Assembly (NCBI GenBank): GCA_965203135.1
Contig: CBDBBO010000003.1
Span: 1 to 64,000, forward strand
DNA from: CATOSD01 sp965203135
Lineage (GTDB): Bacteria; Chloroflexota; Dehalococcoidia; Lucifugimonadales; CATOSD01
DNA length: 64,000 nucleotides
Direction of reading: 5' to 3'
The position numbers and the translations under genes are program-made. Position 1 is the stretch's first letter. Every line of letters starts with the position of its first letter. Positions 23,733 to 32,819 of this stretch are shown here, one piece after another. The notes under the pieces are model-generated. The model did no database searches, was not told where the DNA came from, and saw only the letters and a program-made list of their open reading frames with translations.

Positions 23733-25760
23733 ATGAGCACCACCACTGACGACGTGACAAGCCGAACGCTGAGTCTGCCGGAAGAACTCATTCTCATGCT
23801 TCTCAACGATGAGAACGGGTACTTCCACCAGGTGCCCGGCTGGAACCTGAACTGCGCCGTCGCGGGGGCAGTGTTGGCCGAGCTTTCGCTGCGAAACCGC
23901 ATAGATACCGACGCCGAATCCCTGTTCCTGGTGGACTTGACTCGTACGGGCGACCCTGTTCTCGACCCCTTCCTGGACGAAATCATCTCCGAGCCTGACG
24001 AGCGCAACGCCCAGTACTGGATCGAACGCCTGGCTCCGCGCTCCGAGTCGGTGATCGACGAGACCCTGGAGCGCATGGTCTCGCTGAACATCCTCGACGC
24101 GCACGACGGGGATTTCTGGACTGTTTCCAACAAGGCCGGGACCTCGGATATGTTCCAGACGACCGCGGGCGACGAGGAAGGCGGATTCGTCAGAAACCGC
24201 ATCAGAAGCGCTATCTTCGAGGACCGCATACCGGACCCCAGGGACATCATACTGATATGCCTCATCAACACGTGCGACGTCTTCCGCTTCATCTTTCAGC
24301 TTGACGAAGTGGCGGAGGAGAGAATCCGCTTCTATTGCAACATCGACCTGCTTGGCCGCTCGATGGCCGCCGCCGTGTCTGAGAGCCTGACCGTCCCGTT
24401 TTTGCGGTACTCGGTCCTGGCCAAGAAGATACCGAACGTCCCACTGCGCAAGCTGCTGCTCAACCACAACCTGCGCGCCGGCAATATCCCGGCGCTGTTC
24501 GCGGACCTTACCGACGAGTACGGTCCGGTGTTTCGCGTCAAACCGCCGTTTTCTCCGGCCATGACCTTCCTTGCGGGCCCAGAGACGAACCATTGGGTGA
24601 ACCGCAACGGACGAATGTACCTGCGGGCCAAGGACTACTTTTCGGACTTCGAGCAGGTCTACGGCGCCCACGGAGTGCTGCCCTCCCTGGACGGCGGCGA
24701 CCACTTCCGGCTTCGCAAGTCCCTGCAGGCGTCGTATTCGCGCGGCCGGCTACTTGCGCACCTGGAAGGGGTCTACAGCCAGGCCCGTGCGTTCATGGCC
24801 GACTGGCAGGTGGGGCATTCCTACCAGGCCACCACCTTGTGCCGGCTTATGATCAACGCGCAGATTTCTCCTATCAAGATAGGCGTCGATTCGCAGGACC
24901 TCATCGACGACCTCATCAAGTACAAGGAACGCGCCCTCACCACGCACGTCATGAGGGCGCTCCCCAAGTTCATGCTGAAGACGCCCGGGATGCGAAGGCG
25001 GGCGAAGAAGATCGATACGCTGGTGGAACGGGTGCAGAGCGTCCACACGCCCGCCCAGCGCGCCGGGCAGCCCCGCGACCTCGCGGACGACCTGCTGAGC
25101 CTGCATGGCAGCGACCCTCAGCTGGTGCCGGAGTCGAACCTGCGCTTCGCGCTGTCGGCCGCGCTCGTCGCCAGCGTCTATCTCGGAGACGCCTTCAGCT
25201 TCGCCCTCTACGCCATGGCGTCGCAGCCCGAACTCTACGAGAAACTCCAGGCGGAGGCCGATGGCCTGTTCGGAGACGGCGACCCGGGGCGCGACGAATT
25301 TACGCTGGAGGCCATAGACGTTACGCACCGATTCCTGATGGAATGCCTGCGAGTGTACCCCATCGTACCCATGTCTATACGCAACGTCATGAATTCGTGC
25401 GTGGTGGAGGGCTACGAGCTGCCGGTTGGCGAACGGCTTTTCATAGCTCAGACCGCTACGCACTACATGGCAGAGTGTTTCCCCGAACCGCTCAAATTCG
25501 ACGTCGACCGCTACCAGCACCCGCGCAACGAGCATCGCGGCCCCGGTTACGCCCCCTACGGTCTGGGAACTCACAGGTGTCTCGGCTCGCGCTGGATGGA
25601 CCTCCAACTGGCCGTTAACGTGCTGATGGTCGCCCACTACTTCGACATCAGGGTGTCGCCGAGCGACTACAAGCTACGATACAGCCCCATACCCTCGCAG
25701 AAGCCGAACAAGAAGCTCAGGTTCCGCATTGCCGAACGGAGGCGCGAGATACCGGCCTGA
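23733..25760 (+). CDS. GPP34 (GOLPH3-like) domain fused to cytochrome P450
   Basis: This is a 675-residue fusion. Residues about 12-215 match the GPP34/GOLPH3 fold: TLSLPEELILMLLND, then VAGAVLAELSLRNRID, then TGDPVLD. In eukaryotes this domain binds phosphatidylinositol-4-phosphate. Residues about 235-670 are a P450 with the ExxR motif (Glu537-Arg540) and the heme loop APYGLGTHRCLGSRW with ligand Cys616. The I-helix does not show the usual (A/G)-G-x-(D/E)-T. In that alignment the segment reads V-A-S-V-Y-L, so the acid/threonine pair for oxygen activation is absent. The GPP34 part could tether the enzyme to membrane lipid. No signal peptide is seen. It follows the SDR by 72 bases. Confidence 0.85.
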   Translation: MSTTTDDVTSRTLSLPEELILMLLNDENGYFHQVPGWNLNCAVAGAVLAELSLRNRIDTDAESLFLVDLTRTGDPVLDPFLDEIISEPDERNAQYWIERLAPRSESVIDETLERMVSLNILDAHDGDFWTVSNKAGTSDMFQTTAGDEEGGFVRNRIRSAIFEDRIPDPRDIILICLINTCDVFRFIFQLDEVAEERIRFYCNIDLLGRSMAAAVSESLTVPFLRYSVLAKKIPNVPLRKLLLNHNLRAGNIPALFADLTDEYGPVFRVKPPFSPAMTFLAGPETNHWVNRNGRMYLRAKDYFSDFEQVYGAHGVLPSLDGGDHFRLRKSLQASYSRGRLLAHLEGVYSQARAFMADWQVGHSYQATTLCRLMINAQISPIKIGVDSQDLIDDLIKYKERALTTHVMRALPKFMLKTPGMRRRAKKIDTLVERVQSVHTPAQRAGQPRDLADDLLSLHGSDPQLVPESNLRFALSAALVASVYLGDAFSFALYAMASQPELYEKLQAEADGLFGDGDPGRDEFTLEAIDVTHRFLMECLRVYPIVPMSIRNVMNSCVVEGYELPVGERLFIAQTATHYMAECFPEPLKFDVDRYQHPRNEHRGPGYAPYGLGTHRCLGSRWMDLQLAVNVLMVAHYFDIRVSPSDYKLRYSPIPSQKPNKKLRFRIAERRREIPA

Positions 25761-25775
25761 CCCGCAAGCCGGAGT

Positions 25776-28241
25776 CTACTGTCGCTCCTGGCGTCGATAG
25801 ACCGCCTCTATCGCTTCGTCGAGTTCGTCTCCCCAGCTCTGCACCATCGAGCGCAGCCGCATGTTCTGGTACGCGCCCCATACCGTCATGGCCGGTGGCA
25901 CCACCAGTATGGAAACTACCAGCGAGTAGGTGATCGTGATGGCCGCAGTGAATCCGAACTGCTGGGATGCGGCCAGCGGCGACGCCACGAGCACTCCGAG
26001 ACCGAGAGCCGTGGTCAGTGCGGATCCGAGCAGGGCCGAGCCGGTGGTCGCGAGCGTCCTTACCGCCGCCTGCTCCGGGTCGCGCGTGCTGGAGTACTCC
26101 TCCCTGTAGCGATGAATCATGTGGATGGTGTAGTCGACACCAATGCCGATTGAAAGCGCGGTAATAATCGAAGTGATGATCGTGTAAGGGATGTTCAACA
26201 GCGCCATGGTCCCCAGCACGGAAATGAGGACGAGCACGATCGGTCCGACCGCGATTATCGCAAGCGCGGGACGGCGGACCGTTATCCAGAAGAACACCGC
26301 AAGCACGGTAAGGGCGGCCGCGATGGTCGCGCTGATGGCCTCCGTCTGCCGCTCTGTGATGGAGTCCGTAACCGTGACCGAAATTATGCTCTCGGATGTG
26401 GCTGTGATGGTGTCGTCTTCGCCGAACCAAAGGCCTTCGATCTCGTGTTGGAGCGCCCTCGTCCGTTTGGGCACCCCGGAGAACGCCGGAAACTGGAGCA
26501 ACATCGCGTCGATTCCATCGCGATTGTTCACCAGTAGGCGGTTGAAGGCGAGGTCTCTCTCCTGAAGCTTGTCGAGTAACTCCTGCATCAAATCCGAGTT
26601 CAACTGTACTCCTGTGTGGGCTTCCCTGAACAGCGCGGCGAGGTCCGGGTCGTACTTGTCGCCTGGTTCACCGCTGTCGTCGGTCCAGTCGAGAACGATC
26701 AGCTCGTAGGATGCCTGAATCGGTCCCGCGGCGGCGCTGGGTCTGGTGCTTTCGTCCGCGAATGCTGTGGTGAGTTCGAGCAGGTTGAGGAGCGTACGGG
26801 TCTCTGTTGCCTCTGCTTCCACCAGCACGCTGGCCATCTCCGTCGATCCACCTACAGCCGCGTCTAGCGTCTCCAAATCCTGTAGCAGGCTCCCGCCCCT
26901 TGGAAGGATGTCGCGAATGCTGAACTCCGACTCGATGCCGGTGGCGGCGTATCCAAGCACGGCGGTGACCGCGACCACTCCGATAATGTAGGGCATGGGC
27001 CTGCGGGTGACCTCCCGGCCGAACAGCTCAGCCAAGCGGCTTACGCCCGGCAGGGCGCCCGCGATCGGGCGGGGGGGCTTGAGCGTTCCTCGCGCCTCGC
27101 GCCTTCGATCGATGATTGTGCGGCCGGCAGGAACAAGCGACAGCATCACCACGAGACTCATTCCCACTCCCATCCCAGCGACGATGCCGAAGTCACCAAC
27201 GATTTCGATGGGAGAAAATAGGCTTGCCAGAAGGCTGGCGATTGTGGTGACGGCGGCGAGCAACAGGGGCACCGTGACGTTGGCGACGCCTCTGCGGATC
27301 GCCTCCAACACGCCCGATCCGTCCGTGCGCTGCTCCCGGTAGTGGGAGATGATCTGTATGGCGTAGTCCACCGTCAGTCCGATTACGATGATGGGCACCA
27401 TGACCGTGAGCGAGTTGGGAGGACCCGTGAGTCCCAGTGCATTCGGTCCAAGCCAGCCCTCCGCTCCGACTATCCAGATGATGGACATCAGCAGCCCGGC
27501 CAGCGTCAGCAGAAGGTCCGATATCGTGCGCATGAAGAGCAGGATGAGCGCGGCGATGAGCAGAAACGCCAGGCCAATCAGGGGCGCCATCCCCTCTTCC
27601 GTGGCCTTCTTGTACTCATCCTCGATGATAACGGAAGAGACGCTGCTAACCCGCAGCGGCCCTTCGGAATCTGTCGCGGTTTCGAAAATCCTGCGTTCCG
27701 CGACCTCGATGCGTTCGTCACCCGTGTCGGTCAGGCGAATTGTGGCGATGGCTACCGGCGTACCATCGGTGTCGGTACCGGTCAGGGCATCCAGCACCGG
27801 TCTGGCTGGTGGCGACTGGCGAGCGGCGTCGATCTCTGCCTGGGAAACCGAACTGAAGTCCGCTGTTTGGAGGATGGCCTGTAGCAGCGAGGAGGGCGCT
27901 AGAACGGCATTTTCGGGCGCCAGCAACCCTTGCACACTTGGGTCGCTGAGAATGTCCTCGACCAGCTCCTCCATCTGGGAGAGACCGCCGGGCGTAAGTG
28001 CATCTCCGCGGAACAGCAGCGTCACGACGCTCTCTTCGCCGGAATCCCCAAAGAGCCTCTCGATGTCGGCCAGCGCTTCAGCCACGTCGCTTCCCTGGGG
28101 AAGCGTGGATGCGGTCTCCGGCGGCGGCGCTCGCCTGACGGCGCCGGCACCCAGTACGATGGTGATGACAAGCAGGACGAGAATCGTGACATACGGACGG
28201 GCTGTGACCAGCCTGCTGAACCCTCCGAGTAGGTTGCTCAT
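25776..28241 (-). CDS. MMPL/RND-family membrane transporter
   Basis: This 821-residue integral membrane protein has the twofold RND design. A membrane helix (about 17-36) and an extracytoplasmic loop are followed by a block of five to six helices, and the pattern is then repeated. Both halves carry the family signature: GLTVDYAIQIISHYREQR in the first and GIGVDYTIHMIHRYREEY in the second. The aspartates are probable proton-relay residues. MMPL and HpnN-type relatives move lipids or hydrophobic metabolites and act alone. The gene converges on the P450 gene and is followed on the same strand order by the Rieske and serine-hydrolase genes upstream. A hydrophobic substrate shared with these enzymes is an inference. 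Confidence 0.9.
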   Translation of the reverse strand: MSNLLGGFSRLVTARPYVTILVLLVITIVLGAGAVRRAPPPETASTLPQGSDVAEALADIERLFGDSGEESVVTLLFRGDALTPGGLSQMEELVEDILSDPSVQGLLAPENAVLAPSSLLQAILQTADFSSVSQAEIDAARQSPPARPVLDALTGTDTDGTPVAIATIRLTDTGDERIEVAERRIFETATDSEGPLRVSSVSSVIIEDEYKKATEEGMAPLIGLAFLLIAALILLFMRTISDLLLTLAGLLMSIIWIVGAEGWLGPNALGLTGPPNSLTVMVPIIVIGLTVDYAIQIISHYREQRTDGSGVLEAIRRGVANVTVPLLLAAVTTIASLLASLFSPIEIVGDFGIVAGMGVGMSLVVMLSLVPAGRTIIDRRREARGTLKPPRPIAGALPGVSRLAELFGREVTRRPMPYIIGVVAVTAVLGYAATGIESEFSIRDILPRGGSLLQDLETLDAAVGGSTEMASVLVEAEATETRTLLNLLELTTAFADESTRPSAAAGPIQASYELIVLDWTDDSGEPGDKYDPDLAALFREAHTGVQLNSDLMQELLDKLQERDLAFNRLLVNNRDGIDAMLLQFPAFSGVPKRTRALQHEIEGLWFGEDDTITATSESIISVTVTDSITERQTEAISATIAAALTVLAVFFWITVRRPALAIIAVGPIVLVLISVLGTMALLNIPYTIITSIITALSIGIGVDYTIHMIHRYREEYSSTRDPEQAAVRTLATTGSALLGSALTTALGLGVLVASPLAASQQFGFTAAITITYSLVVSILVVPPAMTVWGAYQNMRLRSMVQSWGDELDEAIEAVYRRQERQ

Positions 28242-28312
28242 GGCGTACCCTTCACTTCGCAGATCCGGCGACCACAGCAGCTAGCGGAGAGCCAGAGCGC
28301 CTTACCTCGACG

Positions 28313-29368
28313 CTAGGCATCTGAGTCCTCGTTATCCTCTGGGTGAGGATAGAACTGGGCGCAGTAGTACCGGAAGGGCATTATCTCGCCGTCGGAACGG
28401 CAGAGGCGCGGGCGGGGGCGGTACTTCTTGCGCCGCCAGATGACCACGTCCTGGAGGACGTCGTGGCGTTGCTGTAGCGACATGAACCTGTTCATAAGCG
28501 GGGCGCGCAGTTTGGGCGGCAGAATGCCCAGTCCCACCAGCAACCGCTTGGGCTTGCGCATCTCCCGCACCTGCGAGACCAGAGTCACGTCTATCAGCGT
28601 ACCGTCTACGGGCGTCGCCAGCACCCACAGGCGCAAGTCCATTCCGATGGAGCGCTCATTTATCTCGACGAACGAGTAACCCAGGCCGCAGATGCTGGCC
28701 TTCGCGTCGATGTCGAAGGTGAGAGTGGCTATCTTGGCGATGCGCCGAACGCTCTTGAACTGGAAGTCGCTCTTGAGCAGGGGGCCGTCCACCGACACAC
28801 GTTGTGTGCGGCCAACGTCGCCGTAGCCGTGCACGTAGCGCAGGTGGCCCAGGTCCACGGAATTCTCCGAAGTCTCCTGCGGATGACCGGGAAAGCGCAG
28901 AGTCTGGAACTGGAGGCCGCTCCAGCCAGCCTGGTCCGGCAACCCCGAGGGCAGGCCCCATTGCGGCTCGCGCCCTCCGATGCCCCACCAGGCGAAGACC
29001 ATGCCATGGACTTCTTGGGTCTCATAGACGCGCAGCCTGGCGGTCTTGGGCGGCTCGGCGTAGGGAGTGGCGACGCACTGGCCGGTAGTATCGAATTCGA
29101 AGCCGTGAAAGGGGCAGACCAGCCGACCGGCACACACTTGCCCGCCCGCGTCGGCGCCCAGATAGGCTCCCAGGTGAGGGCAAAAGCCCTCGGAGACGCA
29201 GACTCGGCCCTCATCGTCGCACCAGACGATGATGTCTTCGCCCATCCAGGTTCTTTCGATGAGTTTGGCCTTCAGCACCTCCTCACGAGTGGCGACGAAG
29301 TACCAGCCCTCGGGGAAAGGGTCGAGCGTCTGTGTGTAAACTACCGGCCTGCGTTGTGTCGAAGTCAA
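28313..29368 (-). CDS. Rieske [2Fe-2S] non-heme iron oxygenase (KshA/cholesterol-desaturase-like)
   Basis: TTG 29368 is preferred. It follows GAAGAGG, lies 48 bases after the upstream hydrolase stop, and the open frame beyond it is Arg-rich shadow sequence. The protein has about 351 residues. Rieske ligands are C63-P-H65 and C85-P-F-H88. The catalytic iron site is in ENSVDLGHLRYVHG, with two histidines in the usual spacing. The overall form resembles single-component sterol/steroid-type Rieske oxygenases. A reductase and ferredoxin are not encoded nearby. It probably hydroxylates or desaturates a polycyclic or other hydrophobic substrate. Confidence 0.85.
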   Translation of the reverse strand: MTSTQRRPVVYTQTLDPFPEGWYFVATREEVLKAKLIERTWMGEDIIVWCDDEGRVCVSEGFCPHLGAYLGADAGGQVCAGRLVCPFHGFEFDTTGQCVATPYAEPPKTARLRVYETQEVHGMVFAWWGIGGREPQWGLPSGLPDQAGWSGLQFQTLRFPGHPQETSENSVDLGHLRYVHGYGDVGRTQRVSVDGPLLKSDFQFKSVRRIAKIATLTFDIDAKASICGLGYSFVEINERSIGMDLRLWVLATPVDGTLIDVTLVSQVREMRKPKRLLVGLGILPPKLRAPLMNRFMSLQQRHDVLQDVVIWRRKKYRPRPRLCRSDGEIMPFRYYCAQFYPHPEDNEDSDA

Positions 29369-29415
29369 TCTAGCCTCTTCTGTGTCGTCTGGCCCGCCGC
29401 TGAAACTAGGCGCAC

Positions 29416-30513
29416 CTACACCATGCGGGACGGTCTGACGGGACCAGCGAATGCGTCCTGTGGGATGAGGCTTTCCCGTTCGACGGAGAAACGCATGTCG
29501 ATGCCTTCGGTGGCGACCCTGCCCATTGACGTGAAGCGTCTGCTTTCTCCGTGCAGGCCGCTGCGGTTGCCGCCGGAGTGAGTGCGGACCCAACCGGGTG
29601 GGAGAATCTGTTCGCCTTTCCAGTTCCCGCCGGTAGCCACCAGCAGCCCGTATCGCGCCAGGTCCTTTGCGCTAATTACCACCCAGCCGGGGCCGCTCCT
29701 GACGGGGTTGCCGTCAATCTCGTAAGGTGGGTCTAGGTAGGTGTATGAGTCGGGGATGGTGGGGTAAAAGTACTTCTGGTCCTTCACGTCGCCGCCGATG
29801 TACCAGTCCCAGCTATCGGCAGCGATGCCGATCTTGCTCATGATCTTCTCGTCCAGCACGTCCTTGAGGTCTCTGCCCCAGAGGTGAGTGAGTGCCTGGG
29901 CCACTCGCCAGGTGCCGGCGCTGCTGTAGTGGCGGCGAGTGCCTGGCTCGATGTGCGAGTATATGTCGTAGAACGGATCGCCGGTCCAGTTTGCCCATGC
30001 CGGGACACCGGGGATGTCGTCCGTTCTGGTGTTGCGCTCCATCCAGTCTATTCCCAGTTCTATGGCAAAGCCGCCGTAGTGACCCGCTCCCCACTTGATG
30101 CCGACGAGGTGCCGCCAGGTGAGCGTCTTGTGGTAGCCCTGGTCGAGATGCTTGTGGGGATGTGAGAGCTGCCCTTCGCCGGTCCAGGTCTCGGAAATCA
30201 GGTCGTCGGCCTGCACCATGCCTTCCTGCACAGCGAGGCCAAGCAAGGCATACGTGAACGCCTTGCCGGTGGATGCGGTCTGGAACTTGTAGTCGCCGTC
30301 GCCCCAGGTGTGCACGAGGTAGCCGCCACGGGTGATGACGGTACCGAACTTGTCGCCGGTGTGGTCCTCACCTCCGAAGTCCGCCCCCCTGGCGTCGATG
30401 GAGGACAGGAAGGCGTCGAACCTCTCGCGGTCGAGGCCCGCCTCTTCGGGAGTAATCTGAATCCACTCGTCTTCCGGGAAAGTCACCCAGTCCGGGATGT
30501 CGGGGGTTGGCAT
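29416..30513 (-). CDS. Serine hydrolase of the beta-lactamase (class C) family
   Basis: This 365-residue protein has the serine beta-lactamase/esterase fold. Nucleophile Ser81 and Lys84 are in ASTGK. Tyr196 in HYSSAG stands where the family has Y-x-N or Y-S-N, so the third position is Ser. A possible third motif (HSGG) is near the C-terminus. No signal peptide is visible, which argues for an intracellular esterase or amidase rather than a resistance enzyme. GGGAG lies 9 bases before the ATG. It is adjacent to and co-directional with the Rieske oxygenase gene. Confidence 0.85.
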   Translation of the reverse strand: MPTPDIPDWVTFPEDEWIQITPEEAGLDRERFDAFLSSIDARGADFGGEDHTGDKFGTVITRGGYLVHTWGDGDYKFQTASTGKAFTYALLGLAVQEGMVQADDLISETWTGEGQLSHPHKHLDQGYHKTLTWRHLVGIKWGAGHYGGFAIELGIDWMERNTRTDDIPGVPAWANWTGDPFYDIYSHIEPGTRRHYSSAGTWRVAQALTHLWGRDLKDVLDEKIMSKIGIAADSWDWYIGGDVKDQKYFYPTIPDSYTYLDPPYEIDGNPVRSGPGWVVISAKDLARYGLLVATGGNWKGEQILPPGWVRTHSGGNRSGLHGESRRFTSMGRVATEGIDMRFSVERESLIPQDAFAGPVRPSRMV

Positions 30514-30719
30514 CTGCAGCTCCCTTCTACCAGCGCGGGTCGCAATCCGTGGGTGGTGACGCCACTGGCTCGACTATAGCAACGGCCAATCGAAATCGCA
30601 ACGTCTGGTGCGGTGAACGTCGCCGGAGTCGTCGTTCGCTCACAAGCGGGACTTGAACCCTGTGGTACACTCAAGAGGTTGACTCGTTCTACGAAACTGC
30701 CATCTGAAAGGACACGCAC

Positions 30720-32753
30720 TTGACACCCATTTTCCGCATCGCCTCACGATCTCCCAGCTTTCGTCGAGCCCGCTTTCGTGCCACTCCCCTGGCGCTGAGG
30801 TGGGCTCTCTCTTTGACGGCGTTCGCGGTACTGCTGCTGGCCGCGTGCGGAGATGACGCCGAGCCGATTCCCTCGCCCGAACCGACGACAGCGGCCCGAC
30901 CCGCGCCCACGGCGCAGCCCGTCCCGACGGCGCAACCCACCCCAGGGGCCGCACCGACCGCCGTGGTCCAGCCCTCTCCCGCTCCGGAACCAACCGCGAC
31001 TGTGGCGCCGACGCCAATGGCGCAGCCGACCCCGGCGGGCGAGGCAAGCGTGGTCGACCGGCTGAAGCAGAACGCGACGGACTTCGAGTACACCATCGGC
31101 AGGCATGGTGGCACCATAACGACTGCCACGATTGCTGAGCCGCTGACGTTCAACCTTGCCATCGCAAACGACGCCTACTCGGCCGGAACTCTGAGCTACG
31201 TTTTCGAGGGACTGACCGAGACGTCGTGGTTGACGGACGAGGTCGAGCCCAGACTTGCGGAGTCTTGGGAGAGCTCCGACGATGGCCTGACGTGGACGTT
31301 CCGGCTGCGCAGGGATGTGAGGTGGCACGACGGTGAACCGTTCACCGCCCACGACGTGGAGTTCACGTTTAATCGCATCATCTACAACGAGAACATACCA
31401 GCGGCCGCAAGGCCGGCGTTCCACTTCAGGTTCATCAACGAGGAGACGGGAGAGTGGGACGAGGCGCCGATGACCGTGAAGGCGCTGGACAACTTCACCG
31501 TCCAGTGCGTGCTTCCACAGCCATTCGCGCCCTTCTTGAGATCGATGGGCACGGCGATCTATCCGCGGCACATCCTTGAGCAGTACGTCGACGACGGCAC
31601 ATTCGCCGAGGTGTGGGGCATTGATACGGACCCGAGCGAGGTGATCGGCACCGGCCCATACATCATCGAGAACTACGTGCCGGGAGAGACGGTGATTCTG
31701 CGCCGAAACCCTGACTACTGGATGGAAGACGGCGAGGGCAACAAGCTGCCTTACATCGAGAAGCTCGTTGACATCGTGGTGCCGGACTTTGAGGCGGAGC
31801 TCGCGGCGTTCATTGCGGGCGAAACGGACGTACACGGCGTGCTGGGCGAGGAGTTGGAGCGGCTGGAGCCGCTGCAGCGGGAGGGTAACTTCACTATCCA
31901 CAGGCGCGGTCCGCAGTTCGGGTTTACGCTGGTGGGGTTCAACCAGAACGCTCGCGTGAACGAGGAGACGGGGGATCCTTACCTCGATCCGGTCAAGCTG
32001 GAGTGGTTCCAGCAGAAGGAGTTCCGGCAGGCGGTAGCGTATGCCATCGACAAGGCCAGGATCATCGACGAGGTGCAGCACGGCGTGGGCTATCCGCAGT
32101 GGTCGCCGGTCAGCCCGTCGGCGGGCGACTTCCACAACCCGGACGTGCGGCGTTACGAGTACGATCTGGACAGCGCGCGCGAGCTGCTGGATGGCCTGGG
32201 TTGGACCGACACCGACGGCGACGGGGTACGCGAGGACGGGGACGGGAACCCCATCGAGTTCACGATGGTGACTAACGAGGGCAACTCGGTGCGGGAGCGC
32301 GTGGGCGGTATAGTCAGCGAGGGAATGCGGGATGTTGGCCTGGGCGTCGATTACAAGCTGATCGAGTTCGGGGACCTGGTCAACAGGATCGTTCAGACGT
32401 ACGACTGGGAAGCGATGATCGTTGGCTTCACCGGTGGCACCGACCCGCACGGGGGCATCACCTTCTGGCATAGCGGCGAGCCGCTACACGTGTGGAACCC
32501 GAGCCAGGAGGAGCCGGCGACCGACTGGGAGGCGGAGATCGACGAGCTGTACGTGAATGCCAGCGCGGAGCTGGACCACGCCCAGCGGGTGGAGTACTAC
32601 CACCGGGCGCAGGAGCTGGCCGCGGAGAACGTGCCGGTTATCTACACGACGCTGGCGGAGCGGCTGACGGCGGTGCGCAACGTGTTCGGCAACACGACGC
32701 CGACGCTGTACGCGATCTGGGATGAGCGGTACGTGTACCGGACGGATGAGTAG
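30720..32753 (+). CDS. ABC transporter substrate-binding lipoprotein (family 5, peptide/nickel type)
   Basis: TTG 30720 is preceded by GAAAGGA and opens a lipoprotein signal with LAAC (Cys43). A long Pro/Thr/Ala-rich linker (about 48-108) precedes an SBP_bac_5 domain: EPRLAESWESSDDGLTWTF, the H-D-G-E-P-F-T-A-H-D-V signature, GTGPYIIENY and FRQAVAYAIDKARI. Family 5 proteins bind oligopeptides, nickel, opines or glycans. An insert with D-T-D-G-D-G-V-R-E-D-G-D-G-N near residue 500 is often seen in Chloroflexota homologues and may bind calcium. Permease and ATPase genes are not adjacent, so it is an orphan binding protein in this window. Confidence 0.9.
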   Translation: MTPIFRIASRSPSFRRARFRATPLALRWALSLTAFAVLLLAACGDDAEPIPSPEPTTAARPAPTAQPVPTAQPTPGAAPTAVVQPSPAPEPTATVAPTPMAQPTPAGEASVVDRLKQNATDFEYTIGRHGGTITTATIAEPLTFNLAIANDAYSAGTLSYVFEGLTETSWLTDEVEPRLAESWESSDDGLTWTFRLRRDVRWHDGEPFTAHDVEFTFNRIIYNENIPAAARPAFHFRFINEETGEWDEAPMTVKALDNFTVQCVLPQPFAPFLRSMGTAIYPRHILEQYVDDGTFAEVWGIDTDPSEVIGTGPYIIENYVPGETVILRRNPDYWMEDGEGNKLPYIEKLVDIVVPDFEAELAAFIAGETDVHGVLGEELERLEPLQREGNFTIHRRGPQFGFTLVGFNQNARVNEETGDPYLDPVKLEWFQQKEFRQAVAYAIDKARIIDEVQHGVGYPQWSPVSPSAGDFHNPDVRRYEYDLDSARELLDGLGWTDTDGDGVREDGDGNPIEFTMVTNEGNSVRERVGGIVSEGMRDVGLGVDYKLIEFGDLVNRIVQTYDWEAMIVGFTGGTDPHGGITFWHSGEPLHVWNPSQEEPATDWEAEIDELYVNASAELDHAQRVEYYHRAQELAAENVPVIYTTLAERLTAVRNVFGNTTPTLYAIWDERYVYRTDE

Positions 32754-32763
32754 AGGGCCTCTC

Positions 32764-32816
32764 TCACCCCCATCCTAACCTTCCCCCGTCAAGGGGGAAG
32801 GGACATGCGGGGTAGG
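32764..32816. repeat. Dispersed palindromic repeat R1, also a possible bidirectional terminator
   Basis: The sequence begins ACCCCCATCCTAACC and contains CTTCCCCC (32780-32787) pairing with GGGGGAAG (32793-32800). It sits between converging genes. Related copies occur at 48358-48426, 43236-43292 and 53304-53340. Confidence 0.65.
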
Positions 32817-32819
32817 GAC

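Noticed and set aside
30640..30670. Minus-strand sequence GGGTTCAAGTCCC resembling a tRNA T-arm
   Set aside because: Only three base pairs of the stem fit, and no matching acceptor stem, anticodon arm or D-arm is found in the preceding 90 bases.
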